DNA of 64,000 nucleotides from NCBI RefSeq assembly GCF_005222695.1, contig NZ_STGG01000013.1, positions 62,001 to 126,000 of the forward strand. Direction: 5' to 3'. The notes under the pieces were generated by a model. The model did no database searches, was not told the origin of the DNA, and saw only the letters and a list, made by a program, of their open reading frames with translations. Numbering within the stretch: the stretch's first letter is position 1; each line of letters starts with the position of its first letter. The position numbers and the translations under genes were made by a program. Below, in pieces: positions 42,297 through 52,292 of the stretch. The stretch comes from Massilia sp. HP4. GTDB lineage: Bacteria > Pseudomonadota > Gammaproteobacteria > Burkholderiales > Burkholderiaceae_D.

Positions 42297-45200
42297 ATGA
42301 AACGCATGTTGTTTAACGCTACGCAGCAAGAGGAGCTGCGCGTAGCGATTGTCGACGGTCAAAAACTGATCGACATCGATATCGAGACTGCCGGTCGCGA
42401 ACAGCGCAAGTCCAATATCTACAAGGGTGTCATCACCCGCATCGAACCCTCCCTCGAAGCCTGCTTCGTCTCCTACGGCGAAGACCGCCACGGATTCCTC
42501 CCCTTCAAAGAAGTTGCCCGCTCGTATTTCCGCGAGGGCGTCGACGTGCGCAACTGCACGATCAAAGAGGCGCTCAAGGAAGGCCAGGAAATCATGGTCC
42601 AGGTCGAGAAAGAGGAACGCGGTAACAAGGGCGCGGCCCTGACCTCGTTCATCTCGCTGGCCGGCCGCTACCTGGTCTTGATGCCGAACAATCCGCGCGG
42701 CGGCGGCGTCTCGCGCCGGGTCGAAGGCGAAGAACGCCAGGAACTGCGCGAAACGATGGACAAACTTGACCTGCCGCAAGGCATGTCGGTGATCGCCCGC
42801 ACCGCAGGCATCGGCCGCAACGTCGAAGAGCTGCAGTGGGACTTGAACTACCTGATGCAGCTGTGGCGCGCGATCGAAGGCGCCGGCAAATCGGCCGCCG
42901 GCGCTTTCCTGATCTATCAGGAGTCGTCGCTCGTCATCCGCGCCATCCGCGACTACTTCCAGCCCGATATCGGCGAAGTGCTGATCGATACCGACGACAT
43001 CTACGAACAGGCCCAGCAGTTCATGAGCCACGTGATGCCGGACATGGCGCACCGTGTAAAACGCTACAGCGACGACGTGCCGCTGTTCTCGCGTTTCCAG
43101 ATCGAACACCAGATCGAGACCGCCTACGCGCGCACCGTGCCGCTGCCATCGGGCGGCGCGATCGTGATCGACCACACCGAAGCCCTGGTTTCCATCGACG
43201 TCAACTCGGCGCGCGCCACCCGCGGCTCGGACATCGAGACCACCGCCTTCAACACCAACTGCGAAGCGGCCGACGAAGTCGCCCGCCAGCTGCGCCTGCG
43301 CGACCTGGGCGGCCTGATCGTGATCGACTTCATCGACATGGAAGTGGCCAAGAACCAGCGCGAAGTCGAGCAGCGCCTCAAGGACGCCCTGCACCACGAC
43401 CGCGCCCGCGTCCAGATGGGCAAGATCTCGCGGTTTGGCTTGATGGAGCTTTCGCGCCAGCGCCTGCGTCCTTCGCTGTCCGAAGGCTCGCACGTGACCT
43501 GCCCGCGCTGCTCGGGCACCGGCCACATCCGTGATACCGAATCGTCGGCCCTGCAAGTCCTGCGCATCATCCAGGAAGAGGCCATGAAAGAAAATTCGGC
43601 CGCGATCCACGTCCAGGTGCCGGTCGACGTCGCCGCCTTCTTGCTGAACGAAAAGCGTGGCGAAGTGCTCAAGATCGAGAACCGCCACCGCATCACCGTG
43701 ATCCTGATCCCGAACAAGCACCTGGACACGCCGCACTACAAGCTCGAGCGCATCAAGCACGACGATCCGCGCCTCGAAGACGCGCACGCCAGCTACGCGA
43801 TGGCCGAGACCGCCGACACCGACATGGCCTACGCCAAGCGCCAGAAAGAAGAAGCGAAACCGCGCCAGGAAGCCGTCGTCAAGACCATCACCCCGGCCCA
43901 GCCGGCGCCGGTGGTCGACCGCAGCGAAGCGGCAAAGTCGGCAGCCGCTGCGGCCAAGCCTGCAGCCGCGCCAGTCGCCGCCCCGGCGCCGGCGCCGGCC
44001 GAAAAAGGTTTCTTCGCCCGCCTGCGCGACTTCATCTTCGGCGCACCGGAAGAGCCCGTCGCAGCGCCAGTCGTGGTCGAGAAGCCGGCCGCGCCTGCGC
44101 CGGCCGAGCGCGGCGATCGCAACAACCGCAACAAGGGTGGCCGCAACGGCGGCCGCAATGGCGAACGTGGCGCCAAGCCGGGCCGTGAGCGCGAAGAACG
44201 CGACGCCGTCGCCAAGGGCGCCCCTGGCGAAGAAATCGCCAAGGCGCCGCAGGGCGAGGAAGCCCGCGAAGGCCGCCAGCCGCGCCAGCCACGCGAACGC
44301 AAGCCGCGTGAACCACGCGAGCCACGCGAACTGGTCGAAGGCGCAGCACGCGTCGAGGGCGCCGAGCGTCCCGAGCGCGGCGAGCGCAAGGAGCGCCAGC
44401 CACGCCAGCCGCGCGAGCGTACCGAACGCCTCGAGCGCACCACCCAGGCCATCGAAGCCAAGCTCGATGAAGTGAGCGTGAGCCAGGTCGTGGCCAGCGA
44501 GACCATCGCGGTGAGCACCACCGGCCCCGAAGGCACGCAAGAAGTCGTGCAGCAAGTCATCAAGTCGGTGACCACCATCGGCCCGGACGGCGAAGAAATC
44601 GACGGCGACGGCGACGAGCCGCGCCGCCGCCGCCGTCGTGGCGGCCGTAACCGCAACCGTCGCGACCGCGACCAGGTCGAGGGCGGCGAGACGCTGGAAG
44701 GTGCGGACGACGCACCGGCCTTCACCCCGGTAGCCGATGAAGAAGCGGCCAAGGTCGCTGCCGCCGCCAAGGCTGCCAAGGCCAAGCCGGCACGCGCTGC
44801 GGCGCACGATGCGTGGCCATTCCCGACCTCGGCGTCGGTGGCGGCTGCGAAGGCGGCCGAAGAGAAGGCTGCGGCGCCTGCCGCTCCGGCTCCGGCACCT
44901 GCCGCACCGGCAGCGCTTGCTGCCGACGCGATCCCGTTCCCGACCGCAGCCTCGGTTGCTGCCGAGCAGAACATGTTCCCAACGGCTGCGTCGGTCGCTG
45001 CCGCACGTGCTGCTGCCGCTGCCGAAGCGGCGCCAGCGCCGGCACCTGCCCCGGCTCCGGCTCCGGCTCCGGCTCCGGTCGAGCAGGCGCCGGCGGCGCA
45101 GGCTGCTCCGGCGCCAGCCCTTGTGGTCGAAGCGGCGCCTGTGGCGGAACCGGTTACAGCGTCGGCGGTCGAGACCGCGCCGGCAGCGGCACCGGCCATC

Positions 45201-45533
45201 ACCGTCGCACCGACGCCGGTCGCCGCTCCTGAGGCCAGCGCACCGGCGCCGGGCGCCGCCCTGGCTGCGGCGCCAGCCGCACCGGCAGCGCCAGCGCCAG
45301 CCGCAGCATCGGCAACTGCGGCCGAAGTACCGGCAACTGCGGCCGAAGCACCGGCCAAGCTGGACGACGTGCTGGCCCAGGCCGGCCTGCAACTGGCGTC
45401 GACCGACCCTGAAAAACTGCGCGCCGCCCAGGAAGCCGCCGTGGCAACCCCGGTCCGCCTGGGCCGTGCCCGCAAGCCGGTGGTGGCGCCGGTCGATGAG
45501 CCGCTGGTGCAGGTCGATACGACGCGTCAGTAA
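42297..45533 (+). CDS. rne: Ribonuclease E
   Basis: RNase E is the main endonuclease for mRNA decay and rRNA/tRNA processing and the scaffold of the degradosome. The 1078-residue protein has the catalytic half at residues 1-510: an S1 domain (about 38-119) with [20 protein letters not shown], a DNase I-like part with [13 protein letters not shown] and [14 protein letters not shown] (metal-binding aspartates), and the Zn-link [12 protein letters not shown]. The C-terminal half is disordered: Lys/Arg/Glu-rich RNA-binding segments (PREPREL..., [17 protein letters not shown]) and then Ala/Pro-rich sequence. Three copies of FPT[SA]ASVAA occur at residues 842-850, 881-889 and 894-902. A strong terminator follows the stop. 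Confidence 0.97.
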   Translation: MKRMLFNATQQEELRVAIVDGQKLIDIDIETAGREQRKSNIYKGVITRIEPSLEACFVSYGEDRHGFLPFKEVARSYFREGVDVRNCTIKEALKEGQEIMVQVEKEERGNKGAALTSFISLAGRYLVLMPNNPRGGGVSRRVEGEERQELRETMDKLDLPQGMSVIARTAGIGRNVEELQWDLNYLMQLWRAIEGAGKSAAGAFLIYQESSLVIRAIRDYFQPDIGEVLIDTDDIYEQAQQFMSHVMPDMAHRVKRYSDDVPLFSRFQIEHQIETAYARTVPLPSGGAIVIDHTEALVSIDVNSARATRGSDIETTAFNTNCEAADEVARQLRLRDLGGLIVIDFIDMEVAKNQREVEQRLKDALHHDRARVQMGKISRFGLMELSRQRLRPSLSEGSHVTCPRCSGTGHIRDTESSALQVLRIIQEEAMKENSAAIHVQVPVDVAAFLLNEKRGEVLKIENRHRITVILIPNKHLDTPHYKLERIKHDDPRLEDAHASYAMAETADTDMAYAKRQKEEAKPRQEAVVKTITPAQPAPVVDRSEAAKSAAAAAKPAAAPVAAPAPAPAEKGFFARLRDFIFGAPEEPVAAPVVVEKPAAPAPAERGDRNNRNKGGRNGGRNGERGAKPGREREERDAVAKGAPGEEIAKAPQGEEAREGRQPRQPRERKPREPREPRELVEGAARVEGAERPERGERKERQPRQPRERTERLERTTQAIEAKLDEVSVSQVVASETIAVSTTGPEGTQEVVQQVIKSVTTIGPDGEEIDGDGDEPRRRRRRGGRNRNRRDRDQVEGGETLEGADDAPAFTPVADEEAAKVAAAAKAAKAKPARAAAHDAWPFPTSASVAAAKAAEEKAAAPAAPAPAPAAPAALAADAIPFPTAASVAAEQNMFPTAASVAAARAAAAAEAAPAPAPAPAPAPAPAPVEQAPAAQAAPAPALVVEAAPVAEPVTASAVETAPAAAPAITVAPTPVAAPEASAPAPGAALAAAPAAPAAPAPAAASATAAEVPATAAEAPAKLDDVLAQAGLQLASTDPEKLRAAQEAAVATPVRLGRARKPVVAPVDEPLVQVDTTRQ

Positions 45534-45553
45534 GCGTTAGCCGGCAAGACCCG

Positions 45554-45588
45554 ACGCCGTTCCCGCACAGACGGGAACGGCGTTTTTT
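45554..45588 (+). terminator. Intrinsic terminator of rne
   Basis: ACGCCGTTCCCG (45554-45565) pairs perfectly with CGGGAACGGCGT (45572-45583) around CACAGA, followed by six T residues. It lies 20 bases after the rne stop. Confidence 0.95.
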
Positions 45589-45667
45589 ATTGGACTATAT
45601 TAAGCAACAGTATTTCCATTTGGATCTGATACGGGCAGCTTCATCGGCCCCGTGCTATCGTACTGAA

Positions 45668-46780
45668 ATGGCTGAAAAAATCATTCTGATCAATGACCTG
45701 CGCTCATCCGCGCTGCAGGTCCCGGCCGTGCTTGACGCCCCGACTGGCCTGCTCAGCGACGCGCTCGGGCGGCCCCTGCACGACCTGCGCATCTCGGTCA
45801 CCGACCGCTGCAACTTTCGTTGCGTGTATTGCATGCCGAAGGAAGTGTTCGACAAGGATTACCAATACCTGCCGCACGGCGACCTGCTGTCGTTCGAGGA
45901 AATCACGCGCGTGGCGCGGCTGTTCGTGGCGCATGGCGTCGAGAAGCTGCGCCTGACCGGCGGCGAGCCGCTGCTGCGCAAGAACCTCGAGCGCCTGGTC
46001 GCGATGCTGCGCGCCCTGCCCACGCCAAGCGGCCGTCCGCTCGACCTCACGCTCACCACCAACGGTTCGATCCTGAAGCGCAAGGCGCAGCTTCTTGCGG
46101 ACGCCGGCCTGGACCGCGTCACGGTGTCGCTCGACGCGATGGACGACAAGGTCTTTCGCAGCATGAACGACGTCGACTTCGCCGTCGCCGACGTCCTGCA
46201 CGGCATCGACGCCGCCCACGCGGCCGGCCTGGGGCCGGTGAAGGTCAATATGGTGGTCAAGGGCGGCACCAACGACGACCAGATCCTGCCGATGGCGCGC
46301 CACTTCAAGGGCTCGCCCACGATCCTGCGCTTCATCGAATTCATGGACGTCGGTGCCTCCAACGGCTGGAATATGCGCGAGGTCGTGCCGTCGCAAGAAG
46401 TGGTGCGGCGCATCTCGGCCGAGCTGCCGCTGGCGCCAGTGGCGGCCAACTACAGCGGCGAGACCGCCTCGCGCTGGCGCTACCTCGACGGCAGCGGCGA
46501 GATCGGCGTGATCTCGAGCGTCACCCAGGCCTTCTGCGGCGACTGCTCGCGCCTGCGCCTGTCGACCGAGGGCAAGCTGTATACTTGCCTGTTCGCCACC
46601 CGCGGCCACGACCTGCGCGCGCTGCTGCGCGCCGGGCGCAGCGACCTGGAGCTGTCCGGCGCCATCGCCCAGCTGTGGCGCGGGCGGGCCGACCGCTATT
46701 CCGAGACCCGCACGGCGGAGACCGGCATCGGGCAGCGCGACGGCGCACGCAAGGTTGAAATGTCCTATATAGGCGGATGA
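45668..46780 (+). CDS. moaA: GTP 3',8-cyclase MoaA (molybdenum cofactor synthesis)
   Basis: MoaA is the radical-SAM enzyme that rearranges GTP in the first step of molybdenum cofactor synthesis. From ATG 45668 the 370-residue protein has [20 protein letters not shown], with C48, C52 and C55 binding the first iron-sulphur cluster, then [17 protein letters not shown]. The C-terminal cluster motif is [20 protein letters not shown]. It ends with the Gly-Gly tail (SYIGG) needed for activity. An upstream in-frame start would lie in the rne terminator area. The stop overlaps the next start by four bases, so it is coupled to the mobA-moeA fusion. Confidence 0.95.
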   Translation: MAEKIILINDLRSSALQVPAVLDAPTGLLSDALGRPLHDLRISVTDRCNFRCVYCMPKEVFDKDYQYLPHGDLLSFEEITRVARLFVAHGVEKLRLTGGEPLLRKNLERLVAMLRALPTPSGRPLDLTLTTNGSILKRKAQLLADAGLDRVTVSLDAMDDKVFRSMNDVDFAVADVLHGIDAAHAAGLGPVKVNMVVKGGTNDDQILPMARHFKGSPTILRFIEFMDVGASNGWNMREVVPSQEVVRRISAELPLAPVAANYSGETASRWRYLDGSGEIGVISSVTQAFCGDCSRLRLSTEGKLYTCLFATRGHDLRALLRAGRSDLELSGAIAQLWRGRADRYSETRTAETGIGQRDGARKVEMSYIGG

Positions 46781-48687
46781 TGGAACAAGGGATGATCAGC
46801 GGACTGGTATTGGCGGGCGGTCGCGGCTCGCGCATGGGCAATGTCGACAAGGGCTTGCAGCCCTTCCGGTCGAGCACCATGGTCGAGCACGTGCTGGCGC
46901 GCCTGCGCCCGCAGGTCGGGCCGGTGGCGATCAGCGCCAACCGCAATCTCGATACCTACCGCGCCTTCGATGTGATGGTGCTGCCGGACGAGATCGCCGA
47001 CGGGCTGGAGCCATTCCCGGGACCGCTGGCCGGTCTTGAAGCCGGCTTGCGCCACTGCGCCACGCCCTACCTGCTGGCCGTGCCCTGCGACTCGCCCTTC
47101 CTGCCATCCGACCTGGCAGCGCGCCTGTCCGCCGCGCTGCAAGAGGCCGATGCCGACGTCGCCTACGCCGCGACCCAGGAGCCGGGCATGCGCGCGCAGC
47201 CGCATCCCGTGTTCTGCCTGGTGCGTGTCGACCGGCTGCCGGCGCTGTCCTCGTATCTGAGTGAAGGCGGCCGCCGCGTCGACGGCTGGTACCGCGACCT
47301 GAAGGCGGTCGAGGTGATCTTCGACGACGCCGACGCCTTCCGCAACATCAATACGCTGGACGAGCTGCGCGGCCTCGACGCTTCCTCGCCTCCTGCTCCC
47401 CCGCCCTTCCCCGCCAGCCTGGCCCAGGTGGCCAGCTGCATCAACGGCTACGACCCGGACGCCTTGCGCGTGCAGGACGCCCAGCGCATCATCCGCGATT
47501 TCGTGCAGCCGGTACGCGCCGTCGAGATGGTCGCGCTGCGCACTGCGCTCGGCCGCGTGCTGGCGCGCGACCTGGTCTCGCCGATCGACGTGCCGGCGCA
47601 CGACAACTCGGCCATGGACGGCTACGCGCTGCGCGGCGCCGACCTGCCGCCAGAAGGCACGGTGACCCTGCGGGTGGCCGGCATCGCCTATGCCGGCAAG
47701 CCGCTGGACATTGCGATCCGGCCCGGAGAATGCGTGCGCATCATGACCGGCGGCGTGATGCCGGCCGGCTGCGACAGCGTGCTGCCGCAGGAATTCGCCG
47801 ACAGCACCACCGACGACACCGTGACCTTGCGCGCGGGCGCCATCCGTCCAGGGGACAACCGCCGCCTGGCGGGCGAAGACCTGAAGGCCGGCAGCGCCGC
47901 ATTGAAGGCCGGCCGCATCATCCGTCCGGCCGACCTGGGCCTGTGCGCCTCGCTCGGCTTTGCAGAGATTCCCGTGCAGCGCCGCCTGCGGGTCGCCTTC
48001 TTCTCGACCGGCGACGAGCTGCGCTCGATCGGCCAGGCGCTCGACGCAGGCTGCGTCTACGACAGCAACCGCTACACGATCTACGGCATGCTGACCCGCC
48101 TGGGCTGCGAGATCATCGACATGGGCGTGGTGGGCGACAGCCCCGAAGCACTCGAAGAAGCGCTGCGCACCGCCTGCGAGAACGCCGACGCGATCATCAC
48201 CTCGGGCGGCGTCTCGGTCGGCGCGGCCGACTACACCAAACAGGTGATGGGCCAGCTGGGCGATGTGACGTTCTGGAAGATCGGCATGCGCCCGGGCCGG
48301 CCGCTGGCCTTCGGCCGCGTGTCCTCCAACGGCCGCAGCGCCTTTTTATTCGGCCTGCCGGGCAATCCGGTGGCGGTGATGGTGTCGTTCTACTTCTTCG
48401 CGCGCGAGGCGCTGCTGCAGATGATGGGCGCCGAGGCGCCACTGCCGCTGCTGCGCGCGCGATCAAACAGCCCGATCCGCAAGAAGCCGGGGCGCACCGA
48501 GTACCAGCGCGGGATCGTCGCGCGTGGGGATGACGGGGAGCCCGAGGTGCGCATTACCGGATCGCAGGGTTCGGGCATCTTGCGCTCGATGTCGGAGGCC
48601 AATTGCATGGTGGTGCTGCATGATGGGCAGGGCAATGTCGCGGCGGGGGAGATGGTCGACATTCTCCCGTTCGAGGGCTTGTTCTGA
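46777..48687 (+). CDS. mobA-moeA: Fused MobA-MoeA molybdenum cofactor protein
   Basis: One 636-residue frame joins two steps of molybdenum cofactor maturation. Residues 6-200 are MobA, the guanylyltransferase that adds GMP, with [20 protein letters not shown] and [10 protein letters not shown] and PCDSPFLP. A Pro/Ala linker (201-214) leads to MoeA (215-636), which inserts molybdate into molybdopterin: [62 protein letters not shown] and [13 protein letters not shown]. All active-site motifs of both halves are present. Usually these are separate genes. No frameshift or stop is visible at the junction. It overlaps moaA by four bases. Confidence 0.94.
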   Translation: MMEQGMISGLVLAGGRGSRMGNVDKGLQPFRSSTMVEHVLARLRPQVGPVAISANRNLDTYRAFDVMVLPDEIADGLEPFPGPLAGLEAGLRHCATPYLLAVPCDSPFLPSDLAARLSAALQEADADVAYAATQEPGMRAQPHPVFCLVRVDRLPALSSYLSEGGRRVDGWYRDLKAVEVIFDDADAFRNINTLDELRGLDASSPPAPPPFPASLAQVASCINGYDPDALRVQDAQRIIRDFVQPVRAVEMVALRTALGRVLARDLVSPIDVPAHDNSAMDGYALRGADLPPEGTVTLRVAGIAYAGKPLDIAIRPGECVRIMTGGVMPAGCDSVLPQEFADSTTDDTVTLRAGAIRPGDNRRLAGEDLKAGSAALKAGRIIRPADLGLCASLGFAEIPVQRRLRVAFFSTGDELRSIGQALDAGCVYDSNRYTIYGMLTRLGCEIIDMGVVGDSPEALEEALRTACENADAIITSGGVSVGAADYTKQVMGQLGDVTFWKIGMRPGRPLAFGRVSSNGRSAFLFGLPGNPVAVMVSFYFFAREALLQMMGAEAPLPLLRARSNSPIRKKPGRTEYQRGIVARGDDGEPEVRITGSQGSGILRSMSEANCMVVLHDGQGNVAAGEMVDILPFEGLF

Positions 48688-48808
48688 ATTACCGATCTTA
48701 CCGATCGGTACTATTATCCAAGCTTTGATGAATTTCCTTGCAATCCTTACCGATCGGTGACTTTTGCCTGTCATTCAGGCATAATTTCATTAAATCTTAC
48801 CGATCGGG
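48688..48808 (+). promoter_or_regulatory. Operator array and promoter of the hipBA-like operon
   Basis: The element TTACCGATCGG occurs at 48698-48708, 48747-48757 and 48797-48807, with a half copy (TTACCGATC) at 48689-48697. The ACCGATCGGT core is a perfect palindrome in the second and third copies (48700 and 48749). The three full copies are 49 and 50 bases apart. A CATAAT box at 48780-48785 lies between the last two, 40 bases before the antitoxin start. This is the layout of autoregulated antitoxin operators such as E. coli hipBA, though with a different sequence. Confidence 0.8.
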
Positions 48809-48824
48809 CTGAAGGGACTGTGCA

Positions 48825-49073
48825 ATGGAAAACGCGCGAATTGCCGAGCGGGTTGAAAATGAGATTGCCATCACTTCGGTACGCGAGATTGGCAATCTGA
48901 TTCGTCAAACGCGAAAAAGCCAGAAGATGACCCAGCAAGACATCTCTGGCCTGGCGGGACTTGGCAACCGCTTCATCATCGATCTCGAGCACGGCAAGGA
49001 AACGATCCAAGCACAAAAGGTGATCGACGTTCTTCACTTGCTGGGCCTTGAGCTCATCATACGGAAGCGCTGA
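48825..49073 (+). CDS. hipB: HipB-like antitoxin, XRE-family DNA-binding protein
   Basis: The 82-residue protein has a helix-turn-helix typical of the XRE/Cro family: REIGNLIRQTRKSQKMTQQD, then SGLAGLGNRFIIDLEHGKET. HipB represses its own operon and neutralises the HipA kinase by binding it. The four palindromic sites directly upstream are probable binding sites. The stop is two bases before the GTG start of the kinase gene. E. coli HipB is slightly longer, with a C-terminal tail that this protein lacks. Confidence 0.9.
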   Translation: MENARIAERVENEIAITSVREIGNLIRQTRKSQKMTQQDISGLAGLGNRFIIDLEHGKETIQAQKVIDVLHLLGLELIIRKR

Positions 49074-49075
49074 CC

Positions 49076-50371
49076 GTGGCCAAGTCCGCATTGCCTCCCA
49101 CGCTCTCCGTATTCGGTCCGCAGGGACAGATCGGGATCTTGTATCCAGGCGAGCCCTTGAGTTTTTCCTACTGCCAAGAATGGCTGGGAAATTCCGAGTC
49201 TGCGCCACTACACCCGGACATTCCAATGCAGCCAGGACGCAGCCATTCTCGCTACGTCACCGCGTTCTTTGAAAACTTGCTGCCCGAAGGCGATCAGCGC
49301 AAGCTCATCACGATGCGCGAACAGGTCTCGAGCGTCTACGGACTGCTGTCCAAAGTAGGTGGGGAAAGCGCGGGATCGGTCGTCTTGCTGCCCCAAGGCG
49401 AGCAACCACAGGAACCGATCTACCAGGCACTGACTTGGCAGCAGGTCAACGCGCTTGTCCACAATGACGGCAAGCAGGCCAAGGAACTGGCGGAGATCGA
49501 GCGAGACGCGCGCGGACTGCCCACGCCGCGCATGTCGATATCTGGAGCGCAGCACAAGCTGCTGCTGTACATCGCTGCCGACGGGACACCGCACCGTCCC
49601 ATGGGCAGTTCTCCCTCGACCCATATCCTGAAGCCGGATATCGTCAGGACCGATATCCGCGTGTTTGCATCGGCCGCTAACGAAGCCATCATGATGACGC
49701 TGGCGCGCTGGTGCGGGCTGCCGGTCGCAGCGGTCACTTATGAACCCGTGACGCGGTCCTGCCTGGTCACTCGCTACGACCGGATTCCACTCGCCAATGG
49801 CCGCTTGCGGCGAATCTGGCAAGCCGACTTTTGCCAACTGCTTGGCATTGCGTCGACCATCAAATACGAACATGATGGTGGTCCCGGATTCAAGGACTGC
49901 TTCGACCTGCTGGGCCAATCCACGCAGCCAGCGCCTGACCGGCAGAATCTCTTGCGCTGGCTCTTTTTCAATCTCTACACCGGCAACAACGACTCGCACG
50001 CGAAGAACCTGTCGATGATCGCCAGCGGAAAAGGTATGCGGCTCGCCCCGTTCTATGACCTGATGGCGACGCGCGTTTACAGAGGACTTGGTACCGAATT
50101 CGCATTCAGGATTAACGGCGAGAATAATCCCGGCCAGCTCGACACACGCCATGTGCAGGCATTGGCCGACGAGCTTGGGGTGAAGCCGGCATATCTCCGG
50201 AAACTCGGCGCCGATATGGCGACCGCGATCCTGGCCGCCCTGCCCCTGGCAACCGCAGAGGTCCTGCCCATGCTGGCGCCGGGCGAACGCGTGATGGCCG
50301 AGCGTATCTCCGAGAAAGTAGGATCGCTGACCAAAAAGCTGTGCGCGAAAATGCTTGGCGCCACCAGCTGA
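49076..50371 (+). CDS. hipA: HipA-like serine/threonine kinase toxin
   Basis: HipA kinases block growth by phosphorylating a target, glutamyl-tRNA synthetase in E. coli, and form persister cells. The 431-residue protein has an N-terminal domain (about 5-105), then the kinase: MSISGAQHKLLLYIAA near 153 (self-phosphorylation loop), HILKPD near 183 (ATP lysine), NNDSHAKNLSM near 304 with catalytic D306 and N311, and LAPFYDLM near 323 with metal-binding D328. All catalytic residues are kept, so it should be active. The start is GTG, which may keep toxin levels low. The target is unknown. Confidence 0.92.
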   Translation: MAKSALPPTLSVFGPQGQIGILYPGEPLSFSYCQEWLGNSESAPLHPDIPMQPGRSHSRYVTAFFENLLPEGDQRKLITMREQVSSVYGLLSKVGGESAGSVVLLPQGEQPQEPIYQALTWQQVNALVHNDGKQAKELAEIERDARGLPTPRMSISGAQHKLLLYIAADGTPHRPMGSSPSTHILKPDIVRTDIRVFASAANEAIMMTLARWCGLPVAAVTYEPVTRSCLVTRYDRIPLANGRLRRIWQADFCQLLGIASTIKYEHDGGPGFKDCFDLLGQSTQPAPDRQNLLRWLFFNLYTGNNDSHAKNLSMIASGKGMRLAPFYDLMATRVYRGLGTEFAFRINGENNPGQLDTRHVQALADELGVKPAYLRKLGADMATAILAALPLATAEVLPMLAPGERVMAERISEKVGSLTKKLCAKMLGATS

Positions 50372-50383
50372 TCCACCCACGCG

Positions 50384-51703
50384 TCAGTCGTCGCGTTCCA
50401 GTCCGTCCGGCCCCAGCATCAACTGCGCCGCCTCGCTCGGCAAGGCCTCCACCGACTTGAGCTTGCGCGCCATCTGGCGGCTGCGCACCTCGGCGCTTTC
50501 GATATTCTTGGCTGCCTTTTCCAGGGCCAGCTTGGTGGTCGCCAGCACGTCGCCGAACTTGGTGAACTCGGTCTTCACCGCGCCCAGTACCTGCCACACC
50601 TCGGATGAGCGCTTCTCCAGCGCCAGGGTGCGGAAGCCCATCTGCAGACTGTTGAGCAGCGCGGCCAGGGTCGACGGGCCGGCGATCGTCACCCGCAAGG
50701 TGCGCTGCAGGTCGTCGGCCAGGCCGGGACGGCGCATCACTTCGGCATACAGGCCCTCGGTGGGCAGGAACAGGATCGCAAAATCAGTCGTCTGCGGCGG
50801 CGACACGTATTTGTCGCAAATGGTGCGCGCTTCCGTACGCACTGCACGTTCCAATTCAGCGCCAGCACGCGCCACGCCGTCAGCATCGGCCACGTCGGCC
50901 GCCGCCAGCAGGCGCTCGTACTGCTCTTTCGGAAACTTGGCGTCGATCGGCAGCCAGAGCGGCGCACCGCCGTCGACCACGCCCGGCAACTTGATCGCGA
51001 ATTCGACGCGCGCATTCGATCCCGCCACCGTCTCGACGTTCTTGCCGTACTGGTCGACAGTGAGCACCTGCTCCAGCAGCATCTCGAGCTGCACCTCGCC
51101 CCAGGTGCCGCGGGTCTTGACGTTGGTGAGCACGCGCTTCAGGTCGCCCACGCCGATCGCCAGCTGCTGCATCTCGCCCAGCCCCTGGTGCACTTTTTCG
51201 AGCCGTTCCGACACCTGGCGGAACGATTCGCTCAATCGCGTCTCCAGGGTCGCATGCAGTTTTTCGTCGACCGTCTGGCGCATCTCTTCCAGGCGCTTCG
51301 CGTTGTCGCCCTGCAGGTCGCGGATCTTGGTCTCGAGCGTGTTGCGCACCTCGAGCATGCGCTGGGCATTCGACTCGGTGAGGTTGCCCAGGGTCTGCTG
51401 CAAGGTATCGGCAAAGCGCTTCAGTGCGCGCGCCTGCTCTTCTCGCCCGCTGCTCGAATGCAGCTGCATCTGCTGGCGCATGCTGTCCAGTTGCTGGACG
51501 GTGGCATTGTGATATTGGGCCAGGTGACCGGCCAGTTCCTGGCGGGTCGATTGCGCGCTGGCTTGCAGCTCTTGCCGCAGCTCGCGCTCCAGGCGCTCGA
51601 CGTGGTTGCCGTCGCCGTTGCTGCGCATGCGCAGCAGGACAGCAAGCAGCAGGCCGGCCACGATGACGAGGCCGGCCAGGATGAGGATGTCGGCGACGGT
51701 CAT
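50384..51703 (-). CDS. rmuC: RmuC family protein
   Basis: RmuC limits DNA rearrangement (inversion at short repeats) and has a nuclease-like core. The 439-residue protein has one N-terminal membrane span (ILILAGLVIVAGLLLAVLL), a long coiled coil (about 35-190) and the conserved domain: GVGDLKRVLTNVKTRGTWGE, LPIDAKFPKEQYERLL, and FLPTEGLYAEVMRRPGL. The length and order are normal for RmuC. It converges with the hipA gene (12-base gap) and lies eight bases after the truncated haemoglobin gene on the same strand. Confidence 0.94.
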   Translation of the reverse strand: MTVADILILAGLVIVAGLLLAVLLRMRSNGDGNHVERLERELRQELQASAQSTRQELAGHLAQYHNATVQQLDSMRQQMQLHSSSGREEQARALKRFADTLQQTLGNLTESNAQRMLEVRNTLETKIRDLQGDNAKRLEEMRQTVDEKLHATLETRLSESFRQVSERLEKVHQGLGEMQQLAIGVGDLKRVLTNVKTRGTWGEVQLEMLLEQVLTVDQYGKNVETVAGSNARVEFAIKLPGVVDGGAPLWLPIDAKFPKEQYERLLAAADVADADGVARAGAELERAVRTEARTICDKYVSPPQTTDFAILFLPTEGLYAEVMRRPGLADDLQRTLRVTIAGPSTLAALLNSLQMGFRTLALEKRSSEVWQVLGAVKTEFTKFGDVLATTKLALEKAAKNIESAEVRSRQMARKLKSVEALPSEAAQLMLGPDGLERDD

Positions 51704-51711
51704 GGCGGCGC

Positions 51712-52137
51712 TCAGTCAGGTTTGTTGCGCATCCAGTCCGCAGTCTGGAAGAAGGAATTCATCATGCGCACGCGCAGCGTGTCGTCGTAGCCCAGGTCTT
51801 CCATGGCCCAGGCCATGCAGCGCAACCACTGGTCGCGTTCCGCGCTGCCGATCGCGAACGGCAGGTGGCGCGCGCGCAGGCGTGGGTGGCCGTAGCGCTC
51901 GATGTACAGGTCAGGGCCACCCATCCAGCCGGACAGGAACATGAAGGTCTTCTCGCGCGAGCTGTCGTTGGGCACCGGATGCATGGCGTGGATGCCGGCG
52001 AAATCGGGCTCCAGCTGCATCAGGTCATAGAAGCGGTCGACCAGCGCCCGCAGGCGCTCGCCGCCGCCCATCATCTCGTACAGGGTCTGGGGTTCGGCCT
52101 GTACTTCGTTGCTCGTTTCGGTGTTATGTTCAGACAT
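51712..52137 (-). CDS. glbO: Truncated haemoglobin, group II
   Basis: Group II truncated haemoglobins bind oxygen or nitric oxide and take part in stress protection. From ATG 52137 the 141-residue protein has TLYEMMGGGERLRALVDRFY, with the distal-side tyrosine Y37 (B10), SGWMGGPDLYIERYGHPRLR and RARHLPFAIG with the proximal histidine H91 (F8), and WLRCMAWAMED with tryptophan W110 (G8). This is the standard group II set. A longer frame upstream runs into the intergenic repeat at 52152-52276 and is not supported. It lies next to rmuC. Confidence 0.93.
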   Translation of the reverse strand: MSEHNTETSNEVQAEPQTLYEMMGGGERLRALVDRFYDLMQLEPDFAGIHAMHPVPNDSSREKTFMFLSGWMGGPDLYIERYGHPRLRARHLPFAIGSAERDQWLRCMAWAMEDLGYDDTLRVRMMNSFFQTADWMRNKPD

Positions 52138-52151
52138 TCCGCCATGATAGC

Positions 52152-52276
52152 GTAGGGTCGGCGGCTTTGCCGCCGACGCGGTGATGGTTGGCCGAAAATT
52201 CATCCGGCACGACATCGGCACCGATAACAATCAACGCGTCGGCGGCGAACCGCGGGGCCGCCGAGGCCAACCTTAC
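52152..52276. repeat. 125-bp dispersed intergenic repeat, copy 2 (inverted to copy 1)
   Basis: It starts GTAGGGTCGGCGGC and ends GGCCAACCTTAC. The reverse complement of its interior matches the interior of the repeat at 34327-34438, for example TATCGGTGCCGATGTCGTGC here against TATCGGCGCCGATCTCGTGC there. One end (52239-52276) has about ten extra bases relative to copy 1. It lies between the truncated haemoglobin start and the end of the permease gene. Confidence 0.8.
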
Positions 52277-52292
52277 GGTGTTCACGCCAGCA

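Noticed and set aside
42264..45392. A 1042-residue minus-strand open frame opposite rne
   Set aside because: Low-complexity Arg/Gly/Leu-rich translation caused by high GC on the antisense strand of rne; no family motifs, no ribosome site.
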